DNA of 64,000 bases, from NCBI GenBank assembly GCA_020852865.1, contig JADYZZ010000073.1:62001-126000 (forward strand), in the 5' to 3' direction. The notes below the pieces were generated by a model. It had not been told where the DNA came from. It did not search any database and was given only the letters and a program-made list of their open reading frames with translations. The position numbers were made by a program, and so were the translations under genes. Positions 41,142 through 48,393 of this stretch are shown piece after piece; the stretch's first letter is position 1, and each line of letters begins with the position of its first letter. The DNA is from Rubrivivax sp. (lineage in GTDB: Bacteria; Pseudomonadota; Gammaproteobacteria; Burkholderiales; Burkholderiaceae_C).

Positions 41142-42107
41142 CTACAGGCCGAGCAGGCGGGCCGGGTTGGTCTTCACCATCAGATCGATCTGCTCGGCGC
41201 TGCAGCCCAGCACCTGGAGCAGCCGGATCAGCTGCCGCAGGCCTTCGAGCTGCGTGTACTCGAGCATCATCCCGACATCGGTGGCCACGATGCAGTTCTC
41301 GGCGCCGACGCGCGTGACCAGTTCGAGCGTGCGCAGCGGATCGGCCACCGGAGCCTTGGCCAGGCTCGGCAGCGAGGGATAGCAGAACAGCCCTGCATAG
41401 ACCCCGTCGCCGGTCAGCCTGGCGATCTCGTCGATCGTCAGCGAGCTCAGCGGGTGGTCGAGCACGGCCAGTGCGCCGCGCCGCTTGATCGTCTCGACGA
41501 GCGGCGCGAGCCCGTCGTAATCGCCCAGATCCGGATACTGTGCGGCGCTGTGGCTGGGGGCGCCGACGTTCAGGCCGCGCCGATGCTCCGCCGCCAGCGC
41601 GATGATCTGCTCGGCCTCGGTGCGCACGCGGCCTTGCGCATCGAGCAGGCGTTCGCCGCCGATCGCGTTGAGCCAGATCATCCGGAACGCGGCAAAGCGC
41701 GTCGCCAGCCTGATCGGCGCGAGTTCGAGCCGCCCGAGCGGGATGCCGCCGAAGACCTCGACGCGCTGCGCGAGATCGCCGCGCTCGACCAGGTCGTCGA
41801 TGTGACGCTGCACCGCGTACGCTTCGCCGACCGTCGACTGGTAATGATCCTTGCGCACGACGGCGCGCAGGCCGGCGCGGGCCGCGGCGACGGCCACTTC
41901 GGTGTAGTCCTGGTTGCGCGCCGCGAGCAAGCAGGGGTCGGCGTGGACATGCACGTCGATGGCGCCGCTCAGGTGGCGGTCCTCGGCATGACGCGCCAGC
42001 GACAGCGCCGCCGGGAATTGCCGCGCGAACGACATCAGCCAGGAGGCGTCGGCCAGCTCGCGCAGCCGTGCGTCGGCGTAGAGGGTCGGCTTCGCCTTGG
42101 GGTGCAT
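41142..42107 (-). CDS. DUF6282-type metal-dependent hydrolase-like protein
   Basis: 321 residues. An amidohydrolase-like barrel: metal-ligand motif GAIDVHVHADP near residues 50-60, VRKDHYQST, then LDHPLSSLTIDEIARL and IVATDVGMMLEYTQLEGL, where the late Asp and His are typical metal ligands. I assign it to the DUF6282 group from memory; no substrate is established. The ATG at 42107 is chosen because the upstream open frame is antisense to the LysR gene. It is divergent from that LysR gene, which suggests it belongs to the same regulated catabolic set. A 268-base gap separates it from the ligase gene, in which I see nothing. Confidence 0.72.
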   Translation of the reverse strand: MHPKAKPTLYADARLRELADASWLMSFARQFPAALSLARHAEDRHLSGAIDVHVHADPCLLAARNQDYTEVAVAAARAGLRAVVRKDHYQSTVGEAYAVQRHIDDLVERGDLAQRVEVFGGIPLGRLELAPIRLATRFAAFRMIWLNAIGGERLLDAQGRVRTEAEQIIALAAEHRRGLNVGAPSHSAAQYPDLGDYDGLAPLVETIKRRGALAVLDHPLSSLTIDEIARLTGDGVYAGLFCYPSLPSLAKAPVADPLRTLELVTRVGAENCIVATDVGMMLEYTQLEGLRQLIRLLQVLGCSAEQIDLMVKTNPARLLGL

Positions 42108-42362
42108 GCGCGTCACTCCCGGTCTGCCGGATGGCGCTCGCGCCCCTGCGCAGCGCAGCTCCAGACCCGCAATGATCGCGCAACGCGGGCTTGCGGGCGG
42201 CGGCTGCGGCCGGTGCGCGCGGGCGCCGGCCGGCGCGGCGCTGCCGCGCCTGCGCCGGCCTTCGCGCGACAGCCCATGCGGCACAATGCCCGCCGTCACC
42301 GGACGGAGGAATGTCCATGACTCCGAGCCCGATGATCGCTTCGGCCCTCGCGTTGGATCGTC

Positions 42363-43265
42363 ATGCGCCGCTATCTCCCCTCCACAGCGATGCTGCAGGC
42401 CTTCGAGGCCTCGGCCAGACGGCTCAGCTTCACGCTGGCGGCCGAGGATCTGTACCTGACGCAAGGCGCCATCAGCAAGCAAGTCGGCGCGCTGGAGGAA
42501 CTGCTGCGCACCGAGCTGTTCAAGCGCGTCAAGAAGCGGCTGGAGCTGACGGCCGCAGGCAAGAGCTTCCTGGCGCGCATCGTCCCGGCGCTCAACGGCA
42601 TCGAGGCGGCCGTCATCGAGCTGATGTCGAGCCAGAGCGACCGCAGCTCGCTCGATCTGGGCGTGGTGCCCTCGTTCGCGACCAAGTGGCTGATTCCGCG
42701 CCTGGGCGATTTCGCCAAGTCGCATCCGGGCGTGACGATCAATCTGGCAACCCGCCTGGTGCCGTTCGACTTCGGCGAGAGCACGCTCGACGCCGCCATC
42801 CATTTCGGCAAGCCCGACTGGCCCGGTGCCACCTGCGACTACCTCATGAGCGAGGAGATGGTCGTCGTCTGCAACGAGGACCTGGCGGCGCACACGCTGC
42901 AGGCGCCGGCCGATCTGCACCGGCTGTCGCTGCTGCATCTCTCGTCGCGGCCGCAGGCCTGGAACGAATGGGCCGCGACCGCCGCGCTCGACGGCCTGGA
43001 CACGACCCGCGGCCCGCACTTCGACAGCTTCTCCATGGTGGCCCAGGCTGCGGTGGCGGGGCTCGGCGTGGCGGTGCTGCCGAAGTTCCTGATCCTGGAC
43101 GAACTGGCCTCGGGCCGGCTCGTCATCCCGTTCGGCCCGACGGCCATGAGCGACAAGGGCTACTACCTCGTGTACCCCGAACGCAAGGCTCGCCTGTCCT
43201 CGCTGCAGAGGTTCCGCGCCTGGCTGATGGAGTCCGTGGGCGAGGGGCAGCGCCAGCCGCGATGA
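42363..43265 (+). CDS. LysR-family regulator, GcvA-like
   Basis: 300 residues. N-terminal helix-turn-helix with the GcvA-type layout (MRRYLPSTAMLQAFEASAR, LTQGAISKQVGALEELL), then a full effector-binding domain (LGVVPSFATKWLIPRLGDF, DAAIHFGKPDWPG, VAGLGVAVLPKFL). It stands directly before the NMT1-type ABC operon and the first of three identical promoter modules, so it is the best candidate for the regulator of that set. An upstream ATG at 42317 with a strong GGAGG site opens a different frame overlapping this gene and may be a short leader. The divergent DUF6282 gene probably shares the control region. Confidence 0.9.
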   Translation: MRRYLPSTAMLQAFEASARRLSFTLAAEDLYLTQGAISKQVGALEELLRTELFKRVKKRLELTAAGKSFLARIVPALNGIEAAVIELMSSQSDRSSLDLGVVPSFATKWLIPRLGDFAKSHPGVTINLATRLVPFDFGESTLDAAIHFGKPDWPGATCDYLMSEEMVVVCNEDLAAHTLQAPADLHRLSLLHLSSRPQAWNEWAATAALDGLDTTRGPHFDSFSMVAQAAVAGLGVAVLPKFLILDELASGRLVIPFGPTAMSDKGYYLVYPERKARLSSLQRFRAWLMESVGEGQRQPR

Positions 43266-43310
43266 GGCCCGGCCCGGCGCCGCGGCCCGGCTCCCGTCGC
43301 CGCAACCGCG

Positions 43311-43379
43311 ATGCATGAGCCGCGGTCATGACGTCCGGAATATCGGTCATTTGTCCGGCCACAATGCGTTCACTACGAT
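43311..43379 (+). promoter_or_regulatory. Regulon promoter module, copy 1 (ABC transporter operon)
   Basis: The module starts with ATGCATGAGC, then CGGT at offset 12, GAC at 19, CGGAAT at 25 and TTTG at 39. The TTG at offset 40 begins a -35 box (TTGTCC, 43351-43356); 17 bases later is the -10 box TACGAT (43374-43379). Inside it, CATGA and TCATG form a perfect inverted repeat with a seven-base centre. The same blocks at the same offsets occur at 47008 and 48292. The position just upstream of and touching -35 is where LysR proteins usually bind to activate. Confidence 0.8.
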
Positions 43380-43380
43380 C

Positions 43381-43494
43381 CGGCCGCCGGGCATCGCCGT
43401 TGGCGGCCGGCCCGGGACCGGGTCCTGATCCGGGCCGGCCGCGGTCGGGCACGCGGCGGCGCGATGATCCGCATGCCGCGATGCCCGGCGGCCG
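43381..43494 (+). repeat. Nested inverted repeats in the leader of the ABC operon
   Basis: CGGCCGCCGGGCATCG (43381-43396) is the exact reverse complement of 43479-43494. Within this pair, 43403-43415 and 43430-43442 form a second perfect 13-base stem. The transcript from the promoter just upstream would therefore begin with a large, very stable two-tier structure, followed by TTTCGTTTCCGTT before the start codon of the binding protein 50 bases on. It could be an attenuator, an mRNA-stabilising structure or simply a GC-rich repeat; no known riboswitch class is recognised. Confidence 0.6.
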
Positions 43495-43543
43495 AACCGT
43501 TTCGTTTCCGTTGGGCGTTTCCATTCAATAGCGAGGTGAAACC

Positions 43544-44566
43544 ATGCTTGCGTCGTATCTGCGTTGGCCCTTCCTGTCCGGTGCGGCGCTGCGCGCCATG
43601 CTCGTGGCCGCACTGACGCTCGGCGCCGCGGCGCAGGTCGCGGCCCAGAGCCTGACCAAGGTCCGCTACGAGGAGGCGGTGCGGTCGACGCTGTACGTGC
43701 CGATGTACGTGGCGCTGAACCAGGGCTATTTCACCGACAACGGCATCAGCGTCAGCATGAAGACCTCGCAGGGCACGGACAAGGGGATGGCCGCCTTGCT
43801 GTCCAACAGCGCCGACATCGTGCTGATCGGCCCCGAGGCGACGGTCTACGTGGCCAAGAGCGAATCGCCGGTCAAGCCGAAGATCTTCTCGGCGCTCACC
43901 GCCACCGACGGCTTCCTGCTGCTGTCGCGCAAGCCGATCGAGAAATTCAGCTGGAGCATGCTCAAGGGCAAGAGCGTGATGTCCTTCCGTCCGGGCTCGA
44001 ACCCTGACGTATTCCTGGAAACCGCCTTGCGCAAGAACGGGCTGGATCCCCGCGCCGACCTCAAGCTCGTCAACAACATCGGCCCCGCCGCACGCACCGG
44101 CGCCTGGATGGCAGGGCAGACCGATTTCGCGATCTTCCTCGAACCCGAAGCGGGCAACCTCGAGCGCAACGGATCGGGCTACGCCGTGGCATCGGTGGGC
44201 CAGGAAGTGGGGCAGGTCGACTACACCGTGTTCACGTCCACCGACGAGTACCTCCAGAAGAACCCGCAGGTGGCGCAAGGCTGGGTCAATGCCGTCGCCA
44301 GGGCCCAGAAGTACGTCGCCACGGCCGCGCCGGCCGACATCGCCAAGCACATCGCGGAGTTCTTCCCCGGAATGAGCCAGGCCGAACTCGTCAAGACCGT
44401 CGAGCGCTATCGCGCGCTGCAGCTCTGGAAGACCACCACGCTGGTCGAGGAGCGCGCGATGGAGGCGCTGCAGGACATGCTGGTCGCGAGCGGCCAGCTC
44501 GACAAGGCCAAGCGCGTGAAGTACGCGGACCTGGTCGATCCGGGCTTTGCCAAGCGGGCCAAGTGA
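43544..44566 (+). CDS. NMT1/THI5-type ABC transporter substrate-binding protein
   Basis: 340 residues. Signal peptide (AALRAMLVAALTLGAAAQVA then AQS) and a periplasmic-binding fold of the NMT1/SsuA type: VRYEEAVRSTLYVPMYVALN, GYFTDNGISVSMKTSQGTDK, SADIVLIGPEATVY, FRPGSNPDVFLETALRKNG, WMAGQTDFAIFLEPEAGNL. Relatives bind sulfonates, nitrate, pyrimidine precursors and other small nitrogen compounds. AGCGAGGTG seven bases before the ATG is the ribosome-binding site. It is the first gene after regulon promoter copy 1 and overlaps the ATPase gene (TGATG). Confidence 0.88.
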   Translation: MLASYLRWPFLSGAALRAMLVAALTLGAAAQVAAQSLTKVRYEEAVRSTLYVPMYVALNQGYFTDNGISVSMKTSQGTDKGMAALLSNSADIVLIGPEATVYVAKSESPVKPKIFSALTATDGFLLLSRKPIEKFSWSMLKGKSVMSFRPGSNPDVFLETALRKNGLDPRADLKLVNNIGPAARTGAWMAGQTDFAIFLEPEAGNLERNGSGYAVASVGQEVGQVDYTVFTSTDEYLQKNPQVAQGWVNAVARAQKYVATAAPADIAKHIAEFFPGMSQAELVKTVERYRALQLWKTTTLVEERAMEALQDMLVASGQLDKAKRVKYADLVDPGFAKRAK

Positions 44567-45405
44567 TGGGCGCCGCGGCGAGCATCGTCGGGCCGACGGG
44601 TGCGGCCGCCGGTCGCGCTGCGGCGCGGCCGCGCATCGAGATCGACAACGTCTCGCTGCGCTACTTCTCCAAGCAAGGCGAGACCCTGGCGCTCGACGGG
44701 GTCGCGCTCGACATCGCGGCCGGCGAATTCGTCGCGATCATCGGGCAGTCGGGTTGCGGCAAGAGCACCTTGCTGTCGATGATCGCGGGCATCCTCGAGC
44801 CCTCCGCCGGCGTGGTGCGCATCGACGGACGGGCCGTCACCTCGACCTCGCGGCGCGTCGGCTACATGCTGCAGCAGGACTATCTGTACGAGTGGCGCAC
44901 CATCCTCGACAACGCCCTGCTGGGCGCCGAGATCCAGAAGCTCGACCTCGCGCAGGCGCGCACGCGCGCGATCCACCTGCTCGAGAAATGCGGCATGCGC
45001 GACTTCCTGCACCATTACCCGCGCCAGCTCTCCGGCGGCATGCGCCAGCGCGTCGCGCTCGCGCGCACGCTGGTGACGAACCCCGACGTGGTGCTGCTCG
45101 ACGAGCCCTTCTCGGCGCTGGATTCGCAGACCCGGCTGGCCATTGCCGACGAAGTGGTCGAGATCCTGCGCAGCGAAGGCAAGTCGGTCGTGCTCGTCAC
45201 GCACGACATCGGCGAGGCGATCGCCATGACCGACCGGGTGGTCGTGCTTTCGCGACGGCCGGGTCGCGTGCGCTCGCAGCACCTGATCGGTTTCCCGAGT
45301 TGCGGCACCCGGCGGCCCACGCCGTTCGAAGTGCGGTCGCTGCCGGAATTCAACGCCTACTTCAACATGCTCTGGAGCGAGCTCGACGTCCACGTGGAGG
45401 GCTGA
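44566..45405 (+). CDS. ABC transporter ATPase, SsuB/TauB type
   Basis: 279 residues. Walker [18 protein letters not shown]-loop YMLQQDYLYEWRTILDN, signature LSGGMRQRVALARTL, Walker B VVLLDEPFSALD and H-loop VLVTHDIGEAIAMTD place it with the nitrate/sulfonate/taurine importers. It powers the importer with the neighbouring binding protein and permease. Start and previous stop share bases (TGATG), and the permease gene follows after three bases, so expression is coupled. Confidence 0.92.
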   Translation: MGAAASIVGPTGAAAGRAAARPRIEIDNVSLRYFSKQGETLALDGVALDIAAGEFVAIIGQSGCGKSTLLSMIAGILEPSAGVVRIDGRAVTSTSRRVGYMLQQDYLYEWRTILDNALLGAEIQKLDLAQARTRAIHLLEKCGMRDFLHHYPRQLSGGMRQRVALARTLVTNPDVVLLDEPFSALDSQTRLAIADEVVEILRSEGKSVVLVTHDIGEAIAMTDRVVVLSRRPGRVRSQHLIGFPSCGTRRPTPFEVRSLPEFNAYFNMLWSELDVHVEG

Positions 45406-45408
45406 GCG

Positions 45409-46269
45409 ATGGAACCCTTGCGACTGCATGCAGTGCCGCCGCAGCCGGCGCGCACGCCGGCGGCGGCGGCGCCGGTTGCCCCCAGCCCCGACTACCTGGC
45501 CTACCTGCGGCGCGAAAAGCGCCGGTCGGCGATGGTGCTGGGCGCCCGCCTGCTGGTCCTGGTGCTGTTCCTGGCCGGCTGGGAGCTGGCGGCACGGGGC
45601 AAGTTCGTCAATCCCATGCTCACCAGCTATCCGAGCGCGCTCTGGCCGACTTTCGTCGACCTCGTGCACAACGGCAAGCTCGGGCTGCACACCTGGGCCA
45701 CGTTCAATGCCACCGTGATCGGCTTCGTCATCAGCATGCTCACCGGGATCGCCATCGCCGCGGCTCTGTGGTGGTCGGAGTTCGTCTACAAGGTGCTCGA
45801 CCCGTACCTGGTGGTGGCCAACGCCATGCCCAAGATCGCGTTCGTGCCGATCTTCTACATCTGGCTGGGCTCGGACTACTCGGTGTACGGCATGGCGATC
45901 GCGATCGCCATGTTCATCACGATCCTCGTCGTCTACGAGGGGTTTCGCGCGATCGATCCGAACAAGGTCAAGCTGGCCCGCACGCTGGGGGCCAGCCGGG
46001 CGCAGGTCCTGACCAAGGTCGTCCTGCCGGGCAGCGTGCCGACGCTGATCTCGGCGCTGAAGGTGAACATCGGCCTGTCCCTCGTCGGGGTCATCGTGGG
46101 CGAGTTCCAGTCGGCCAACGAGGGACTGGGCTTTCTCATCATCAACGGCAGCCAGGTCTTCAAGCTCAACGTCGTCATGACGGCGATCGTCGTGCTCGGC
46201 GTCATGTCCGGCGCGATGTATCTGGCGATCGCACGCTTCGAAGCCGCTGCCATGCGGCGCTACGGCTGA
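45409..46269 (+). CDS. ABC transporter permease, SsuC/TauC type
   Basis: 286 residues with six hydrophobic segments. A Pro/Ala-rich cytoplasmic N-terminus is followed by GARLLVLVLFLAGWELAARG, the typical NPMLTSYPSALWPTF-type periplasmic loop, and the coupling loop KLARTLGASRAQVLTKVVLPGS, where EAA-type residues contact the ATPase. NIGLSLVGVIVGEFQSANEG and the late GLGFLIINGSQVF are also standard. It forms the importer with its two upstream neighbours. A hydrolase gene follows after 12 bases. Confidence 0.92.
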   Translation: MEPLRLHAVPPQPARTPAAAAPVAPSPDYLAYLRREKRRSAMVLGARLLVLVLFLAGWELAARGKFVNPMLTSYPSALWPTFVDLVHNGKLGLHTWATFNATVIGFVISMLTGIAIAAALWWSEFVYKVLDPYLVVANAMPKIAFVPIFYIWLGSDYSVYGMAIAIAMFITILVVYEGFRAIDPNKVKLARTLGASRAQVLTKVVLPGSVPTLISALKVNIGLSLVGVIVGEFQSANEGLGFLIINGSQVFKLNVVMTAIVVLGVMSGAMYLAIARFEAAAMRRYG

Positions 46270-46281
46270 AGAGGGCGCGGC

Positions 46282-47028
46282 GTGGAATTCCCGCAGTGGG
46301 TGGTGGACCGCGTGCTCGCGCGCCAGGGTGTGCTGCATCCCTACGACCGGTTCGAGGGCCGCAAGACCGCCTTCGTCGTGGTCGACCTGCAGAACTACTT
46401 CACGCAGCCGGGCTACCAGGGCGAATGCCCGGCTGCGCGCGACACCTTCGGCGCCGTCAACCGTCTGGCGCAGGCCGTGCGCGACGCCGGCGGCACGGTG
46501 ATCTGGATCCAGACCAGTTCGGACGGCGCCGACACGTTCTGGTCGCATCACCATGCCTACATGCTGACCCCGGAGCGCAGCGCACGTCGACTCGAGGAGC
46601 TGGCGAGCGGGCACAGCGGCTTCGCGCTCGCCCCCGGCCTGGACGCACGGGCCGAGGACCTGCGCGTCGTCAAGCGCTGCTACAGCGCGCTCACCAGGGG
46701 GTCGTCCAGGCTGGCGGAGGAGCTCGACGCGCGCGGCATCACCACGCTCCTGATCGGAGGCACCGTGACCAACGCCTGCTGCGAATCGACGGCACGCGAC
46801 GCGATGGCCATGGACTACGCGACCGTCATGGTCGAAGACGCGCTGTCGGCGGTGACGCCCGGCGAGCATCTGGCAGCGCTGCAGCAGTGGATGCTGTTCT
46901 TCGGCGATGTCCTGAGCGTGAGCGAGGTCGTGGCGCGCCTGCAGGCGGCGAGCGGCGTCGCCCCGGGTGACGGGCGCGCGCGGCCCGCGCCGCCGGTCGC
47001 CGCTGCGATGCATGAGCAGCGGTCATGA
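46282..47028 (+). CDS. Isochorismatase-fold cysteine hydrolase
   Basis: 248 residues from GTG. The three catalytic positions of the family are visible: Asp in AFVVVDLQNYF, Lys in LRVVKRCYSAL and Cys in GTVTNACCESTARDA, preceded by the expected cis-peptide turn GTVTN. Family members hydrolyse amide or carbamoyl bonds (ureidoacrylate, biuret, N-carbamoylsarcosine, nicotinamide). As the last gene of an ABC uptake operon it probably deamidates or decarbamoylates the imported compound. Its last 21 bases overlap the second regulon promoter module. Confidence 0.88.
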   Translation: MEFPQWVVDRVLARQGVLHPYDRFEGRKTAFVVVDLQNYFTQPGYQGECPAARDTFGAVNRLAQAVRDAGGTVIWIQTSSDGADTFWSHHHAYMLTPERSARRLEELASGHSGFALAPGLDARAEDLRVVKRCYSALTRGSSRLAEELDARGITTLLIGGTVTNACCESTARDAMAMDYATVMVEDALSAVTPGEHLAALQQWMLFFGDVLSVSEVVARLQAASGVAPGDGRARPAPPVAAAMHEQRS

Positions 47029-47077
47029 CAAGCGGAATTCCCGTCGTTTGAATTGCTGCGCTGCGCGCATCTACCAT
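47008..47077 (+). promoter_or_regulatory. Regulon promoter module, copy 2 (tripartite-type receptor gene)
   Basis: Same blocks as copy 1 at the same offsets: ATGCATGAGC, CGGT, GAC, CGGAAT and TTTG, with the TTG 40 bases from the first base. The internal CATGA/TCATG inverted repeat is intact. The -35 box is TTGAAT (47048-47053) and the -10 box TACCAT (47072-47077), here with an 18-base spacer, one longer than in the other copies. It overlaps the 3' end of the isochorismatase-fold gene, which shows the conservation is not simple intergenic duplication drift. Confidence 0.8.
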
Positions 47078-47161
47078 CCGCGCCCGTATTCCGGCACGCG
47101 GCAGACTCCCGCGTCGCCGCCCACCGCGGCCGGGATGGCCCGAAAACCACCAGGCGACCAC

Positions 47162-48121
47162 GTGAAGCTGTTCGACAAGCCGGGCGTCATCGCCGCGCTC
47201 GTGCTGGCCGCTGCCGGCGCATAGGCCGAAGGCTATCCGGACAAGCCGGTCCGCGTGGTCGGCACCACGGTCCCGGGGCCGCTGGATGCGTTCGCGCGTG
47301 CGGTCCTCACTCAGGTCGGCAAACGGCTCAAGCAGTCGTTCGTCGTCGACAACCGTCCGGGCGCCGGCGGCAACCTCGGCGCCGAGATCGTCGTCAAGGC
47401 GCCGCCCGACGGCTACACGTTGCTGTTCGCCCTGGACACCACCTTCACGGTCAATCCCTCCCTGTACGAGAAGATGCCCTTCGACGTGGCCAAGGACGTG
47501 GCGATCATCTCCGTGCCGGTCACCTACAGCCAGGTGCTGTGCGTGAATCCCGCGGTCAAGGCCAACAACCTGGCCGAGTTCGTCAAGCTGGCCAAGACGA
47601 GCAAGATGAGCTACGCCTCGGGCGGCAACGGCTCGCCCAGCCACCTCACGATGGCGGCCTTCCTGTCGACGGCCGGCATCGAGATGACGCACATCCCCTA
47701 CAAGGGCACGGGCCAGTCGGTGGTCGATGTCATGAGCGGGCAGGTCGACTCGCTCTTTGCCGTCGGCAGCGGTGTGCTGCCGCACGCCAAGGCGGGCAAG
47801 CTGCGCGCGCTGGCCACGTCCGGCGGCCAGCGCACGGCCGCCGCGCCCGAACTGCCCACCGTCGCCGAAGCGGGCTACCCGAGCTTCAATGCGAGCTTCG
47901 CCTATGTGCTGGCGGCTCCGGCCGGCATACCCGGCGAGATCGTGCAGATGCTCGCCAAGGAGGTGGCCCTGGCGATGGAGACGCCCGAGGTGCGTGAGCT
48001 CAACCGCATGGCCGACTACGCGCCCACCAACCTCGGGGCGCCGGAGTCGGCGGCCTGGCTGCGCGACGCACGCAAGCGCTGGGCCGACGTGATCGGCGCG
48101 GCCAAGATCAAGATGAACTGA
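47162..48121 (+). pseudogene. TctC/Bug-type periplasmic receptor interrupted by an amber codon
   Basis: The frame starts at GTG 47162 (or an in-frame ATG at 47133), gives a signal peptide (VIAALVLAAAGA), then hits TAG at 47222-47224 and continues in the same frame with AEGYPDKPVRVVG, the normal mature start of a Bug receptor, through 288 more codons with no other defect (VVDNRPGAGGNLGAEIVVK, ITYSQVL-like PVTYSQVLCVN, YASGGNGSPSHLTMAAF). A CAG-to-TAG change at the signal cleavage site would explain it. Bug receptors bind carboxylates or amides, normally for TctAB-type carriers, which are absent here. It may be a recent nonsense mutation, a sequencing error, or weakly expressed by readthrough. 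Confidence 0.8.
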
Positions 48122-48172
48122 GCGCCCCCGGCCGCTGCGGCGCGGCGCGCCCCGCGTCGGCTTCGCCGGACC

Positions 48173-48211
48173 AGGCCGCTTCGCCGGTGCGCGAAGCGGC
48201 CTGTTCGTTTT
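48173..48211 (+). terminator. Intrinsic terminator after the receptor gene
   Basis: AGGCCGCTTCGC and GCGAAGCGGCCT form a perfect 12-base stem around a six-base loop, followed directly by GTTCGTTTT. It lies 52 bases after the receptor stop and 81 bases before promoter module copy 3, so the aminomutase operon is a separate transcription unit. Confidence 0.8.
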
Positions 48212-48291
48212 CGGCGCCGCCTGCGCGCCGCCGCGGCCGGTTGCGGGCACCGGCCGCAGCGCGCCGGCGGGCGTCGACGCGGCCGTCGCGC

Positions 48292-48360
48292 ATGCATGAG
48301 CAACGGTGCGGACAACCGGAATATCCATCGTTTGTGCCGCGCATCGGCTTTACCTACGAT
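48292..48360 (+). promoter_or_regulatory. Regulon promoter module, copy 3 (aminomutase operon)
   Basis: ATGCATGAGC, CGGT, GAC, CGGAAT and TTTG at the same offsets as copies 1 and 2, leading into -35 TTGTGC (48332-48337) and -10 TACGAT (48355-48360) with a 17-base spacer. The first inverted repeat is imperfect here: the TCATG arm reads TGCGG. The transcript should begin near 48367, giving a leader of about 27 bases before the aminomutase ATG. Confidence 0.8.
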
Positions 48361-48393
48361 TCGCGCCGGCATGAATCGAGAGGATGGTGGCCC

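Noticed and set aside
47255..48121. GTG at 47255 as the true start of a shorter receptor gene
   Set aside because: It would remove the signal peptide and the first strand of a protein that must be exported; the sequence before it in frame is clearly the normal N-terminus interrupted by TAG.
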